A stretch of DNA of 64,000 nucleotides, taken from assembly GCF_025602895.1 (NCBI RefSeq), contig NW_026516229.1:372001-436000 (forward strand), given 5' to 3'. Below, in pieces: positions 32,131 to 41,631 of this stretch (the first letter of the stretch is position 1; each line of letters opens with the position of its first letter). Source of the DNA: Polychytrium aggregatum. Lineage: Eukaryota; Chytridiomycota; Chytridiomycetes; Polychytriales. The notes beneath the pieces are model-generated. The model made no database searches, was not told where the DNA came from, and saw only the letters and a program-made list of their open reading frames with translations. The position numbers and the translations under genes are program-made.

Positions 32131-32156
32131 TGTCCCGTTTTTTATTGGATCGCCTG
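32131..32156 (-). repeat. Right terminal inverted repeat of the Fanzor element
   Basis: Read on the minus strand it begins CAGGCGATCCAAT and ends AAAAAACGGGACA, matching the left repeat at the tip and over its inner 13 bp. The TA at 32157-32158 is the second target-site copy. Confidence 0.85.
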
Positions 32157-32383
32157 TAAACAGTCGGTTACCAGTGCGCTGTCGGCAGTGGCTTGAGTCC
32201 CAATGCCAGGTACTAGATCAGCCCCAGTACCCACCTAGTTCCTTGCCCATGTCAACTGCGACTGAACAACTGCGACGCAGAATCGCATCTACAATTCCAA
32301 AAAGCTTCATTTCATAGAAGTGCGAGGGTCGACAGGCGTGAGAGTCGCGGCACCGGCCGCGAGACGCCTCTTTGGTCGGCCGC

Positions 32384-33695
32384 CTAGAATGGCGAGGGAT
32401 CGCCAGCGGGGAACCAGCGAGTATCGCAGCTGATCCGCCAGCGGTCTGTGGTGTTGGTGGAGGTCATATGCAGCACATCCAGACCGATGATGCAGACATC
32501 GCCTGGCTGGTAGTCCGCACCCAGCCACTGGACCGTGTCCTGCGGCAGTCCAGTCTTGCCCTCGATTTCGTTTGGATCGGATGCTATCCATCCCGATGCC
32601 GTTCCATCCTTTCCGACCGAGGATGCGCCGTAGTTGGTCCTGAGCGGGTGGAACTGTGGCGACGAGTTGGAGCCGGGAACGACCATGAGTGAGCCCATCT
32701 CGATCGCGATGGCACCCAATGGGATCCAGGCGGTCAGAAGCCGCGGGGAGCGGGAGGATAGATACACTCGATCCAGATGTGGGCCGGTGAAGAGATCGGG
32801 TCCGACAGCCCGGAGCCACTTGAACGGAAGCGTTTTGATGCCCCAGCGAGGCTCGGTGGAGATATCTGCACTCGGTCCGCAAGGTGCTCGGCAACTACCG
32901 TTGTCTTCGCCATCACCGTCGGCATCGTCATCGTCGTCACGCTCTCCACCACCGTTATCATCATCATCGTCGTCACACTCCTCATCGGCATCGTCATCGC
33001 TATCGCTATCGTTGACATTGTCACTGCCTGGACTTGCGTCCCGTTGTGCTGCTCGATTGTCTTCAAAGGGCTCTTGCTCCGACACCAGGTCCAGTCGCCT
33101 CCTGAAGCGCATCCCAGTTCGTAAAAGTTAGCTCCACGATAGATCGGGCAGCCCAGAGACCAGAGACCAGCGCCAAAGCAGTGCGACTGACTCACCTCTT
33201 TGGATCGGGGTAGATCTGCTCCGGCCCTTCCCTTTCCGACCGAGCGACACTATCCCATGCCAAATACAGCCCCTGGAAGAGCCAGTAGAGCCTAGGGTCC
33301 TCAAATAAATCGAGCAGGGGCTCTTGGTGAGCAAGCTCCTGTCGCTCCAAGAGCCCCGGCCGCAGCATGTCAGAGCGATAGCGGTCCATGTCGATGGCGG
33401 CCTCGTCCTTTGGCGCTCCAGGCTTCAAGAATCCGCTCTGGTCGAGGTGGTCAGTGATCCGGGCTCTGGCTGCTGCGACCTTGGTGGGTGAGAGGAGCCC
33501 CCGTAGGAGCAGATATCCCTGGTCGCTCAGGATGTCGAAGAGCCGATGGAAGCCCGCTGACTGCTGGGCGGTGTCGCTGTGCCGATCAGGGAGCCACATG
33601 CTCGAGTCTTGCATCGGCCCGACGACGACATGGCCGGTCCCGGCTTTGATGCTGCGGGGAAACAGCCCCGGGGTGAGAGCCGGCCCAGTTGGCAT
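32384..33695 (-). CDS. Phytanoyl-CoA dioxygenase (PhyH) family protein
   Basis: Fe(II)/2-oxoglutarate-dependent oxygenase fold. Two exons, 33196-33695 and 32384-33101, join in phase (405 residues). The N-terminal part has FDILSDQGYLLLRGLLSPTK, the usual PhyH opening. The iron ligands are visible in TGPHLDRVY (HxD) and in LHMTSTNTTDRWRISCDTRW (distal His, with the later Arg that would bind 2-oxoglutarate). Between them are ITAWIPLG-type strands (LLTAWIPLGAIAIEMGSLMV). Just before the HxD motif there is an insertion of about 50 residues made almost wholly of Asp/Glu with some Ser and Gly, probably a surface loop. ATG 33695 is a best guess, as the frame is open upstream. The substrate is unknown; many members do not act on phytanoyl-CoA. 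Confidence 0.85.
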
Positions 33696-33935
33696 GGGTC
33701 GCAGAGGGGTACTGGGATCGCAGATGGGGCCAAGTGCCGGGCAGATGCCAGATGGGTTCCAGATGGGTTCCAGATGGATGCCAGACGGCCGATCGCCCAA
33801 GATTGCGGGCGCAAAAAACCGCAAATGCGGCCGCGCCCTTCTGGTTCTTTTGCGCCTCATCAACCCGCCATCGATCGGCTCCTCCCCTCGAACGGCCGCA
33901 GAGCAACTCCAAGCACAAGCACACATTGTCCGAAC

Positions 33936-34695
33936 ATGGCCGACCAGAACCCACGCCCGAACAGGCTGATCCCGGAGCGAGAGGAGATCCGCCAGGAGCT
34001 GGCCCTGGCCACCCATGTGTCCACGTTCTATGCGACCATGGCCGGTGCTGCAAGTAAGTCCATATCTGCCTCGCCCTGTGTCTGCACCACCCTGCAAAGA
34101 CATCAGTCCCTGCTGCAACGATGCCACCGTTGCCAATATCGATATCGCTGTCGCTGCCGTTGTCGCTGCATCGGGTCGTCAGAGGAGGAGGCGAGGCACA
34201 TCCGGACGGCCGGCTGCAGAGTTGTGTCTGCTGCGAGACCCTGACTTGGCTGCGAGACCCTGACTTGGTTGCTTGCTCCCACCCTCCCAGCACTGGCGCT
34301 CTGCTTCTCGGTCTACAAGGCGTATCCGCAGCTTCATCGCTTCCCGTCATGGCTCTTCGTTTCCGGTAAGCGGCCGGCATGGCTCTGTCGAGGCTCTCGC
34401 ACTGCGACCGCCAGCATGTCCGTGGCCGCCCCTTGTTGGCGCGGGGAGCCAGTCGCAAATTCTTCTCACCCGCTCCTCCCGGCATCTCGCTCCTCAAACC
34501 ATGTTCCCACAACCACCACCACCCTCCTCCTTCGCATCTGCGACTGGAACATTCTACACTCCTGGATTCGGCGGGCACTTTCCAGCACCCGCTGTTTTTG
34601 TTGCCGGACAGGTCTACGTCATCAACAACACAAAGTTGCGAGAGGAGATCATGGAACCTATTCGCTACAAAGCCCAGTTCGGATCGCGATCGTGA
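33936..34695 (+). CDS. Small two-helix membrane protein, unrecognised
   Basis: Exons 33936-34053, 34291-34365 and 34586-34695 join in phase to code 100 residues. ATG 33936 has A at -3. After a charged N-terminus (NRLIPEREEIRQELALATH) come a first hydrophobic segment (YATMAGAATLALCFSVYKAY), a short basic loop and a second segment (WLFVSAPAVFVAGQVYVI). A charged, conserved-looking tail follows (NNTKLREEIMEPIRYKAQF). Size and layout resemble small mitochondrial inner-membrane or ER membrane proteins, but I recognise no family. It diverges from the PhyH gene. Confidence 0.65.
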
Positions 34696-35349
34696 AGCGA
34701 GCCTGCCTGGCTCCCAAGCCGTGGGATCGGCGGGTGCCTCTCGGCATCAGCATCGGCGGCGGAGCTATCGACTCGGGCTGCGCTATCTCTGGCCAGAGCT
34801 GTCTTGCGTGCACACGAGCGCCTCGCGCAGGTGTTTGGCAATATACAGCCTTCCTGAATACACACCCGCCCATCACCCGTACTGACAGAGCGGCGTGCTC
34901 AGAGTGCCTGGAAGCCAAGCGACTCGAGAAGGCCGAGTATCTTGATGTCGAGAAACCATGGGGCTGTTCAAAGGGTCGAATGCATGGACCACGCTCCCAC
35001 ATCGAGACACCAACACCAGTCGATCGTCGCCACAGGAGATCAACCAAGAGTTCACGACGATTGCCAATAAAGACTGGGGTACAATCCCGTTGCCCACCAG
35101 GGCCTAAAGATGACTGAAGGATGGCCAGGGTTGCACTATCCTGTTTCGTTTTGAACAAGCTGTAGATTGCGCTGGAACGACCACGCCCCCGCGGACATTC
35201 CTGCATCCAGCCCACGTTGTTTTTTGACATCATACAGTTATTCTTGTTTGGGATGGGGGGGGGTGCAAGTGCGAGGGTGCATTGGGCCTCTGCCTCAAAC
35301 CGTCGCTGTGTCTTTGGGGCCAGCATCCGCCCCTCCCCTCAACCATCTT
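34696..35349. other. Intergenic region between convergent genes
   Basis: 3' flanks of the small membrane protein (+) and the Sec2-like gene (-). It has a G run near 35254-35262. The frames open here have no family content, and I see no gene. Confidence 0.5.
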
Positions 35350-38015
35350 CTAGTTTAGGATCTGGATCATCTTCTCCCAATCCGGGTTCGTTGCCGGGTC
35401 GACCTCAAACATGGCGCCGCTGCCGATGCGGGTGCTGGCCATGCGTCGCCGCAGATAGAGTACATGGCGATAGATTCCGAGCAACGATGCACCCTGTTTG
35501 CCCGGACCGATGGCGCCTTGCCGCAGGTGGTTGATGTAGGTGAAAAAGTCGGTGACAGCAATGACTCGCTCGCGGCAAAACCGGCACAGCGACATCCACT
35601 CGATTGTGGCTGCTGAGGAAGAAGGTCCTCCGGTCGGACTGGCCCCGACCTCGCTCGAGAACCTCATGCGGTACTCGCAGTCGCGCACCACGGTGCAGAT
35701 CGTGCATCGGGTCTTGGGGGGCGGGCCGGCTGCAAAGACGGTCGAGATGCGCCGGTCTTGGTCGAGCCTTTCGATCGGATCGGCGGCTGGCAGGCTCTCG
35801 GTGGAGGAATAGAAGGGCGTGAACAGCAGCGACCCTCGCATGGTGCCGTCGAGCAGCTTGCGCTTGAAGGCGCTGCTCATACCCGCCCCGGGCTTGAAGA
35901 AGAGCGTCAAGTTCATGCCAGCAAACTGAGGGTGCTGGTAGTTGTAGAAGAGACAGGGCTCGATGTCCTCGACCATGCATCGGCGCATAAACAGAGTACT
36001 CTGGGTGGTTGCCTGGGCCTGCGACGGAGGCAGGCTCGAGGCCAAGGCGGTCTGCTTGATGTGGTCCTGGAACTCTATAAAGATATAGCCGTCGACGGGG
36101 AGCTGTCCGTATGCCATGCGATAGATTTTGCTTCCAGAAAGCTGGTCGAGATTGGCGACGGACGTCCCTGGCGACAGCGCCGTGATGCTCGCCGAGCGAG
36201 CCTTGGCTGCTTGCAGCGCTCGCAGCGACCGCTGGAGGTCCTTGAGTTCCTCGCCGCGGGTCTCGAAGCGACGGATCCAGTCCTTGAGCTCGCACCGAAG
36301 CTCCTTGTTGGCATTCTCGAGATTGTCTCGCATGCGGGCCTCGTCGATGACCATTTTGTTGGCTTGGTCAAAGAGCTGGGCCGTGAGCTCCTCGAGTTCC
36401 TGGTCCAGGATGTCCTTGGAGAGCTGGATCCGCTCGCGCATCAGCCGCTCTTCTTCGATCTGGTTGGCAAGTGTGGTGATGTCCCGCTTGAGGTACTCGA
36501 CAGTGTCGACATAGTGCTCGTTTTGCAGCCGCAGCTCGCGGCAGTGCGGACAACCGATAGCGGTCCGCGAGGGGCTGGTGGTCGCCCGGGCCGCGTTGCT
36601 GTTCTGGCCGCTCGAGAGGTCGCTGTCGTCTTCCTCGGGAAGGACGGTGGCAGCCTTCAAGAGGAATGGATTCAGCGAAGCAGCACTTTTCGGTCGGGCC
36701 ATGCTCCGGTTGGCAGCGCCGGTGGTGGTGGTGGTGGTGGTGGTGGTGGTGGCTCGTTCTGGGATTGGCGATGGGTGCAGCGACTTTTTCCCGTCTTCGG
36801 CGTCGATCACCAGACTTCCCTTTGACGGACTGGTGCTCATGCCTGGATGCTGTGTCGTGGTGATGCTCGCAGTGTCGCTACCTTTTCCGGGCCCGGACGA
36901 CATCCCAAAGCCAGGAGTTGTAGTCGGCATCGGGGCTGGTGCATTGGTGGGGATGCTGCCGCTGATCGAGACAAGCGAGCCGGCTGCGTCTGTGGCAGCA
37001 GCGGCACTGCTTGCATTCGCTATCGGCTTTGATGGATCGGAGTTGAGAGCCTGGTAGATGTGGAAGAGAGGGACGTCGTCGCTCGGGCTGGGCGTAGCCG
37101 GTGATTTGGTTGGCGACAGGCGGGGCAGGACAACATCAGCGCCATCCTTCTGCCCCTCTCGAATCGCCATGACCGACTGCTGGGCCAGCTTGAGATAGTT
37201 CAGTGCCAGTCGCAGGGACTCGAGCCCGCGAATCTCGATTGCTCCCGCAGCAGATTGTGGTGACTTGTTTGCAGCGGCAGCCGCAGTGGTCGTGGCAGTG
37301 GAAGCTGCAGCCAGAGTCTTGTCCTTGCCAAAGAAGGCGGTGTCCAGGAGCTGCGAGATGCTGCCGGACTTGCTCTTGGACATCTCCAAGGTGTCTTGCC
37401 GAGCAGGAGCAAATCCCAACAGCCCGGCTTGGCTGCCGCTTGCGAGCCACTGATCGTACGCCTCCGCGGGCTTGGACAGAAACAGAATGGCCTCCTTGAT
37501 GGCAAACTCGTATCGGTTGAGCTGGACGCGCATGATGTCGATTTGCGAGTTTTTCTTGACAATGATCTCGGACGACTCCTTCGCGAGCTCCTCATACTTG
37601 TCGCCGATGTTCTGATATCCCCGGTTGTGTGGCAGACACGGACGTTAAGCGTGGGAAAGTATAGCGACAAGGGAGCGAAGGGGGCGGACGGGCGAGTTAG
37701 TGCTTCCGAGGTGGATGTCAAAGAGCTTGGTCTGATTAGGTGCCCATTGCTTGAGTTGGACCAGATCGAGCGAGCGTAGCCTACCTTGAGCTTGCTCTCG
37801 GCCGAGGCCGTTGTCGAGGTGAGCTGGATATTGAGAGTCTCGAGCTCCACGATCCTTGCGGACAACCGAGCGATTTGCTCTGCCGTCTCGGACGCCGTAT
37901 CGCAGGTTATGATGCTTGGTGGTCGTGCGGGGCTATCGTCTCTGCCTGCCACCGTTTCTGCAACAGGCGCGGTCGTCGGGGGGAAAGTACCCTTGGAAGG
38001 CGATTGAGTCGTCAT
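35350..38015 (-). CDS. SEC2: Sec2/Rabin-type Rab guanine nucleotide exchange factor
   Basis: Two exons, 37785-38015 and 35350-37611, code 830 residues. A short N-terminal coiled coil (ARLSARIVELETLNIQLTST) opens the protein. A Ser/Pro/Thr-rich disordered middle includes a run of about 9 Thr coded by GGT/ACC repeats near 36720-36750. The GEF coiled coil begins at CPHCRELRLQNEHYVDTVEY and carries the family signature ELEELTAQLFDQANKMV, the site that opens Sec4/Rab8. The C-terminal domain (PLPVDGYIFIEFQDHIK; RCTICTVVRDCEYRMRF; LCRFCRERVIAVTDFFTYIN; LLGIYRHVLYLRRRMASTRIG) is the one shared with fungal Sec2 and animal Rabin8/RAB3IL1. Expected role: exocytic vesicle delivery and, in flagellated cells, ciliary membrane traffic (inference). 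Confidence 0.85.
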
Positions 38016-39338
38016 TGCAGAGTAGCCGTCGCTTAAAATCTCGGCGAAGCCACAGAGCCAGCGTGAGCGGAGGAGTGGGAAGTGAGTGGCCCCCCACCGT
38101 CTTGGTGTATGCTGCAGGGAACGCTTGGGACTCTGGGCGGGATGCGACAGAGGCTCGTGCTGAAGCAAGCGGGTGCTCCTCAGCCGAGAACGCTCGCAGT
38201 GTCCTGGGTACTTGTGAATGGAAGGACTTGACACAAAATGCCGCGTGCGGTCTAAGAGTCGACAGGGTGCGGTGGATTGAGTGGCGAGTCGAGCGATGGA
38301 GCGGGAATGGAGCTCACACACGTTTGGATATTAAGGCTGACGTTGCCGGTTGCGGGACAGCAGCACGATACCAAACCTGGTGGATCCGACGGCGTGGTAT
38401 ATCGAGCTTGGGCCGGCGAGCGTGGTTGCGGCAATATCCCGCTGGCTGTCAGCGGGTTGGTCAGCGGCAGAGACGGCCCTCCCGAAACGACAAATTACGG
38501 GTGGTGATGACGAATCCCGACGACAGAGAGTAACGCTGGCGGTGGCGATCGATGGAGGAAAGGCACGAGTACCAACGCCGATGCACGAAATGGAAAGGGT
38601 GCGTGCGGGGGTTCGGTTTCAAGTCTGAGCAATGGCTGTGAGCTGGCCAGGCCGATGCAGACGGACTCGATGGAGGAGCAAGATGGATGATAGTGGCCAC
38701 ATTGGAACGGGACACCTCAACGCACAGATGGTTTGTGTGGATTGCACGACGCTGATCGGCCGCCTGGCTGAATGACGTCGATCGGCGTTCGCACTGTGAT
38801 GGCTTCTGCTGATGAGGCACAGCGATTCCGCTCTTTGCTTCCGCCTTCATCCCAGGCATGTCCTCTTGCCCTCAGTCGGGGCGACTGCATCTGCAGCGAC
38901 TCGCTCATCCTCGCCGTGCGCTGTGATCCGACTACGGCGTGTTCTGTCCGAGAGGAGTTATGTGCCCCATGGTCTTATCAACACACTGTAGGACGTTTGC
39001 ACGTATATATTAACGATATGGGATGAATGCAAATGGGGGGGTCGGATTCTTGGGCGTGGGAACGGGGGCATATTCAGTTGCCCCGAGGGCTGGGATGAGG
39101 GTCGTGATCGCCAGGGTGCTGGGCTGTTGCCCAAAATCCACCCCCCCTGTGAGATGATATGCTCGGCTCATTGAGCACGGGCGAACGAGCCGGCGCAAGC
39201 TGGCAGTGGCGGGCGGGGTGGACGAGAACATGGTGAGAGAAGTGGCAGATGGCCAAAACGGTTCGATGGTTTGTGCTGAGTTGATGTCGTTGGCAAAGGC
39301 AATGGTCCCACGGCGATTCCATGGCATGGTCACGGCGT
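38016..39338. other. Long intergenic region, no gene found
   Basis: 1.3 kb upstream of the Sec2-like gene and downstream of the next minus-strand gene. Small open frames on both strands (up to about 200 codons) show no domain, and splicing them gave nothing recognisable. A short G run lies near 39034. Confidence 0.5.
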
Positions 39339-40181
39339 CTACTGAGACCCGCTTGGTCCCAGCGAATCATAGGACGGAGGAAGGGACTTTGGCGTGCCCG
39401 GAGTTGATGGCTCTCTGGGCTCGGCTGTTGTTGGCTGGCGGCCCAGGGACGATCGTCCTGTCGGGGACCGCTGGGCCAAGCTCGGGAAGAGCGATCTGAC
39501 AGAGGGCTGCCTCATGACGTTGCCCATGGGGGGTGAGTATGCTGGCAGCGGCTCTTCTAGGGTCGAAATGTTGTCCAGGCCGTCCTCCGATACCCGCTCG
39601 GCAGTGCCGAGGGAGAGCGACGACGTCGATCCCCACATGAATCGGTAGAGCGGGTGATGGCGATCGACGACCACGGACCGAACGACAAACACCGTCGTGG
39701 TCACAACGACCGCGAATCCAGCAACACCAAGGACCATGACCATCAGGACGCGGAAGGGGTTCCACAAGTCATTCGGGCCCGAGCCTGATGAGTCCTGGTT
39801 GATGACCTTGGGCTTGACGATGGCCGGCGGGGCGGTCTCGACTGTCGCCGGCGTGGCGCTTGTGGGAGGCGGGCTGGGCGACGGGCTTGAGGCATGGCGG
39901 CCGGATATGGCAGCCGACGGTGACGGCGATGGTTGTGCCGATGATGCCTGTGATGGTGCTGCTGATGGCGATGACGATGCAACAAAGGACTCGGTAGCCA
40001 GGATCTCGGGGGAGACGTCTGTTGGCAGCACAGAGTCGTCAAAGTTGGTCTGGGCTCGCCTGTGCTTGGGCCGGGCGGAGGCGAATGCACGGGCGGCCGG
40101 CATGCCCTCGAGGGGGATGCTCCAGGCCAGGACCAGCAACAGCAGCAGCCAGAGCCGACGGTGGTGGCGGGGCAGTGACAT
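39339..40181 (-). CDS. Single-pass membrane protein with Ser/Pro-rich ectodomain
   Basis: 280 codons, no intron needed. The N-terminus is a signal peptide (basic start, then LWLLLLLVLAWSIPL, a probable cleavage site near residue 25-31). A Ser/Pro/Ala/Thr-rich stretch of about 100 residues follows and is probably O-glycosylated. A single membrane helix comes next (VLMVMVLGVAGFAVVVTTTV, about residues 146-170), then a cytoplasmic tail of about 110 residues. The tail has two Pro-Tyr type motifs, LPAYSPP and LPPSYDS, which could bind WW domains of Rsp5/Nedd4 ligases. The layout is that of a fungal cell-wall sensor or adhesion-type receptor, but there is no WSC domain or other known ectodomain, so the role is unknown. 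Confidence 0.7.
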   Translation of the reverse strand: MSLPRHHRRLWLLLLLVLAWSIPLEGMPAARAFASARPKHRRAQTNFDDSVLPTDVSPEILATESFVASSSPSAAPSQASSAQPSPSPSAAISGRHASSPSPSPPPTSATPATVETAPPAIVKPKVINQDSSGSGPNDLWNPFRVLMVMVLGVAGFAVVVTTTVFVVRSVVVDRHHPLYRFMWGSTSSLSLGTAERVSEDGLDNISTLEEPLPAYSPPMGNVMRQPSVRSLFPSLAQRSPTGRSSLGRQPTTAEPREPSTPGTPKSLPPSYDSLGPSGSQ

Positions 40182-41631
40182 GAAGCGGCAGCAGTGCGTG
40201 GGAGATGTGTGGTGGTCCTCGAAGGACGCAGACGCCGAAGGAGCCTCGACGAAGAGTCAGATCCCGGAGAGGGGGGAATGGGTTTTTGGAAAAGGAATAT
40301 GAACGAAAGCTGCGACGACGAGGCCGGGGGCCGTGGCCAGGTGGAGAACACCCAGTGCAGTGGTGCCCCCAGCGGAGGATGAGCCGCAGACGGACACTGT
40401 CTGGACGGCGCTGGGCTTGTCCCGCCTTCTCCGCCCAAGGCGCTCAGGCGCTGGTGCAAGCGGATCGGCGCCGGAGGCCTTGGTAGAGCACATCGCCAGC
40501 ACAAATGCCATGCTCGGCGAGCATTCAGCCGAGGGACCACGATCAGGTTCGGGACAAACAAACCAGGGACAGGAGGGACTGGCGTGGCATCTGCTGGTCG
40601 GGGGGGGGAGGAAGTGTCTGTTCGGCCGTGGGCAGATCTGCGTTTGCGAGATACATTGCGGGCTGGAATGGAATCAAAGGGAATGGCATGCCGCGGCAAA
40701 CCAAAGCGCCGGGCAAACATGGCAGCGGCCCGATGGCAGCTTGGGCGCGGGCTCGGAAGCGACGGCCTGCCTGCCCGACTGCCTGGCTGTGTTGGATGTT
40801 GTTCGATATCTGCTGTTGAATGTCTGCCACTGAATGTCTGCCATTCCGATGTTGAATCTCGGACTGCCCGGCACCGCAAGACCGGTCGGTCAATCGGTGA
40901 GTCACCCGCTCGATCGTTCGTTCATCGATCGTCCCTGTCCTGCCAGGACCACATCCATCGGTCGTCATCCACCGGGGGGGGGTTCGCCGATACCGTCGCG
41001 CATGACTCATGTTCGCTCGCCATGTCTGTTGGTCCGTCCTGTCTGTAGAGGCGATTGGCGCTGGGAACATTCATTGGGCAATCAGCTGGCTCAGGGATTT
41101 CCTCCCAACCATCGATCCGACGGGTCCAACAACCCAGCCCCAACGGGCGATGAGCCACCATCCATCCAAACCAAGTCGGCGATCTCGCCGGCGCTGCTCC
41201 TCGGTTCGGCTAAAGTTGCTGTCCCAAAGTCCGCCACGCGGCATCGACCAAGCTCGGACCCCAATATGCCGTGGATGGTCTCCCGTGTGAGAGGAGCTGC
41301 TGCCGCTCGGGTCAGAGCGCTGGTCGGCACTCTTACTGCAGCTTCTTCAGGCCCACTGCGTGAGAAGCAACAAAAACGCATCAGTCAGCAGAGATCCCTC
41401 CGAGGCGAGACGCATTGCAGGGGCCCTTTTGTTCGGCCGACCATGCACCGCTCGTCGCTGCTCCTTCCGAGCACAACAAACCCCGCTGCATTCATTCGGA
41501 GCCGCGCTTCTCGCATGCCGGCTTCCGGCCTGCCATCAACCCCCTCACGCATATCCAGCGGTGAGATCATGCACAATCATCCCAATACGCCATCGTCGGC
41601 GTCGGCGTCGGCATCTGACTCCGAAATAACG
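40182..41631. other. Long intergenic region, no supported gene
   Basis: 1.45 kb between two minus-strand genes. Long frames exist on both strands because the DNA is GC-rich (for example a 505-codon plus-strand frame that runs into the thiamin gene), but they have biased composition and no family content. Homopolymer G runs occur near 40599 and 40976. A small spliced minus-strand gene at about 41090-41580 cannot be excluded. Confidence 0.5.

Larger units (their letters stand above)
28523..32156. mobile_element. Tc1/mariner-type transposon carrying a Fanzor nuclease gene
   Basis: A 3634-bp unit bounded by imperfect inverted repeats: left 28523-28549 and right 32131-32156. They share CA at the tip, an ATTCA/ATCCA block and an identical inner AAAAAACGGGACA. 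A TA sits directly outside each end (28521-28522 and 32157-32158), as expected for TA target duplication by Tc1/mariner (IS630-like) elements. Inside, both genes are on the minus strand: a DD34E transposase next to the right end, then a full-length Fanzor next to the left end. Both frames are uninterrupted, which suggests a recent or maintained insertion. The element lies between the DAK and PhyH genes. Fanzor association with mariner elements is known as a class; this copy I deduced from the sequence alone. Confidence 0.85.
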
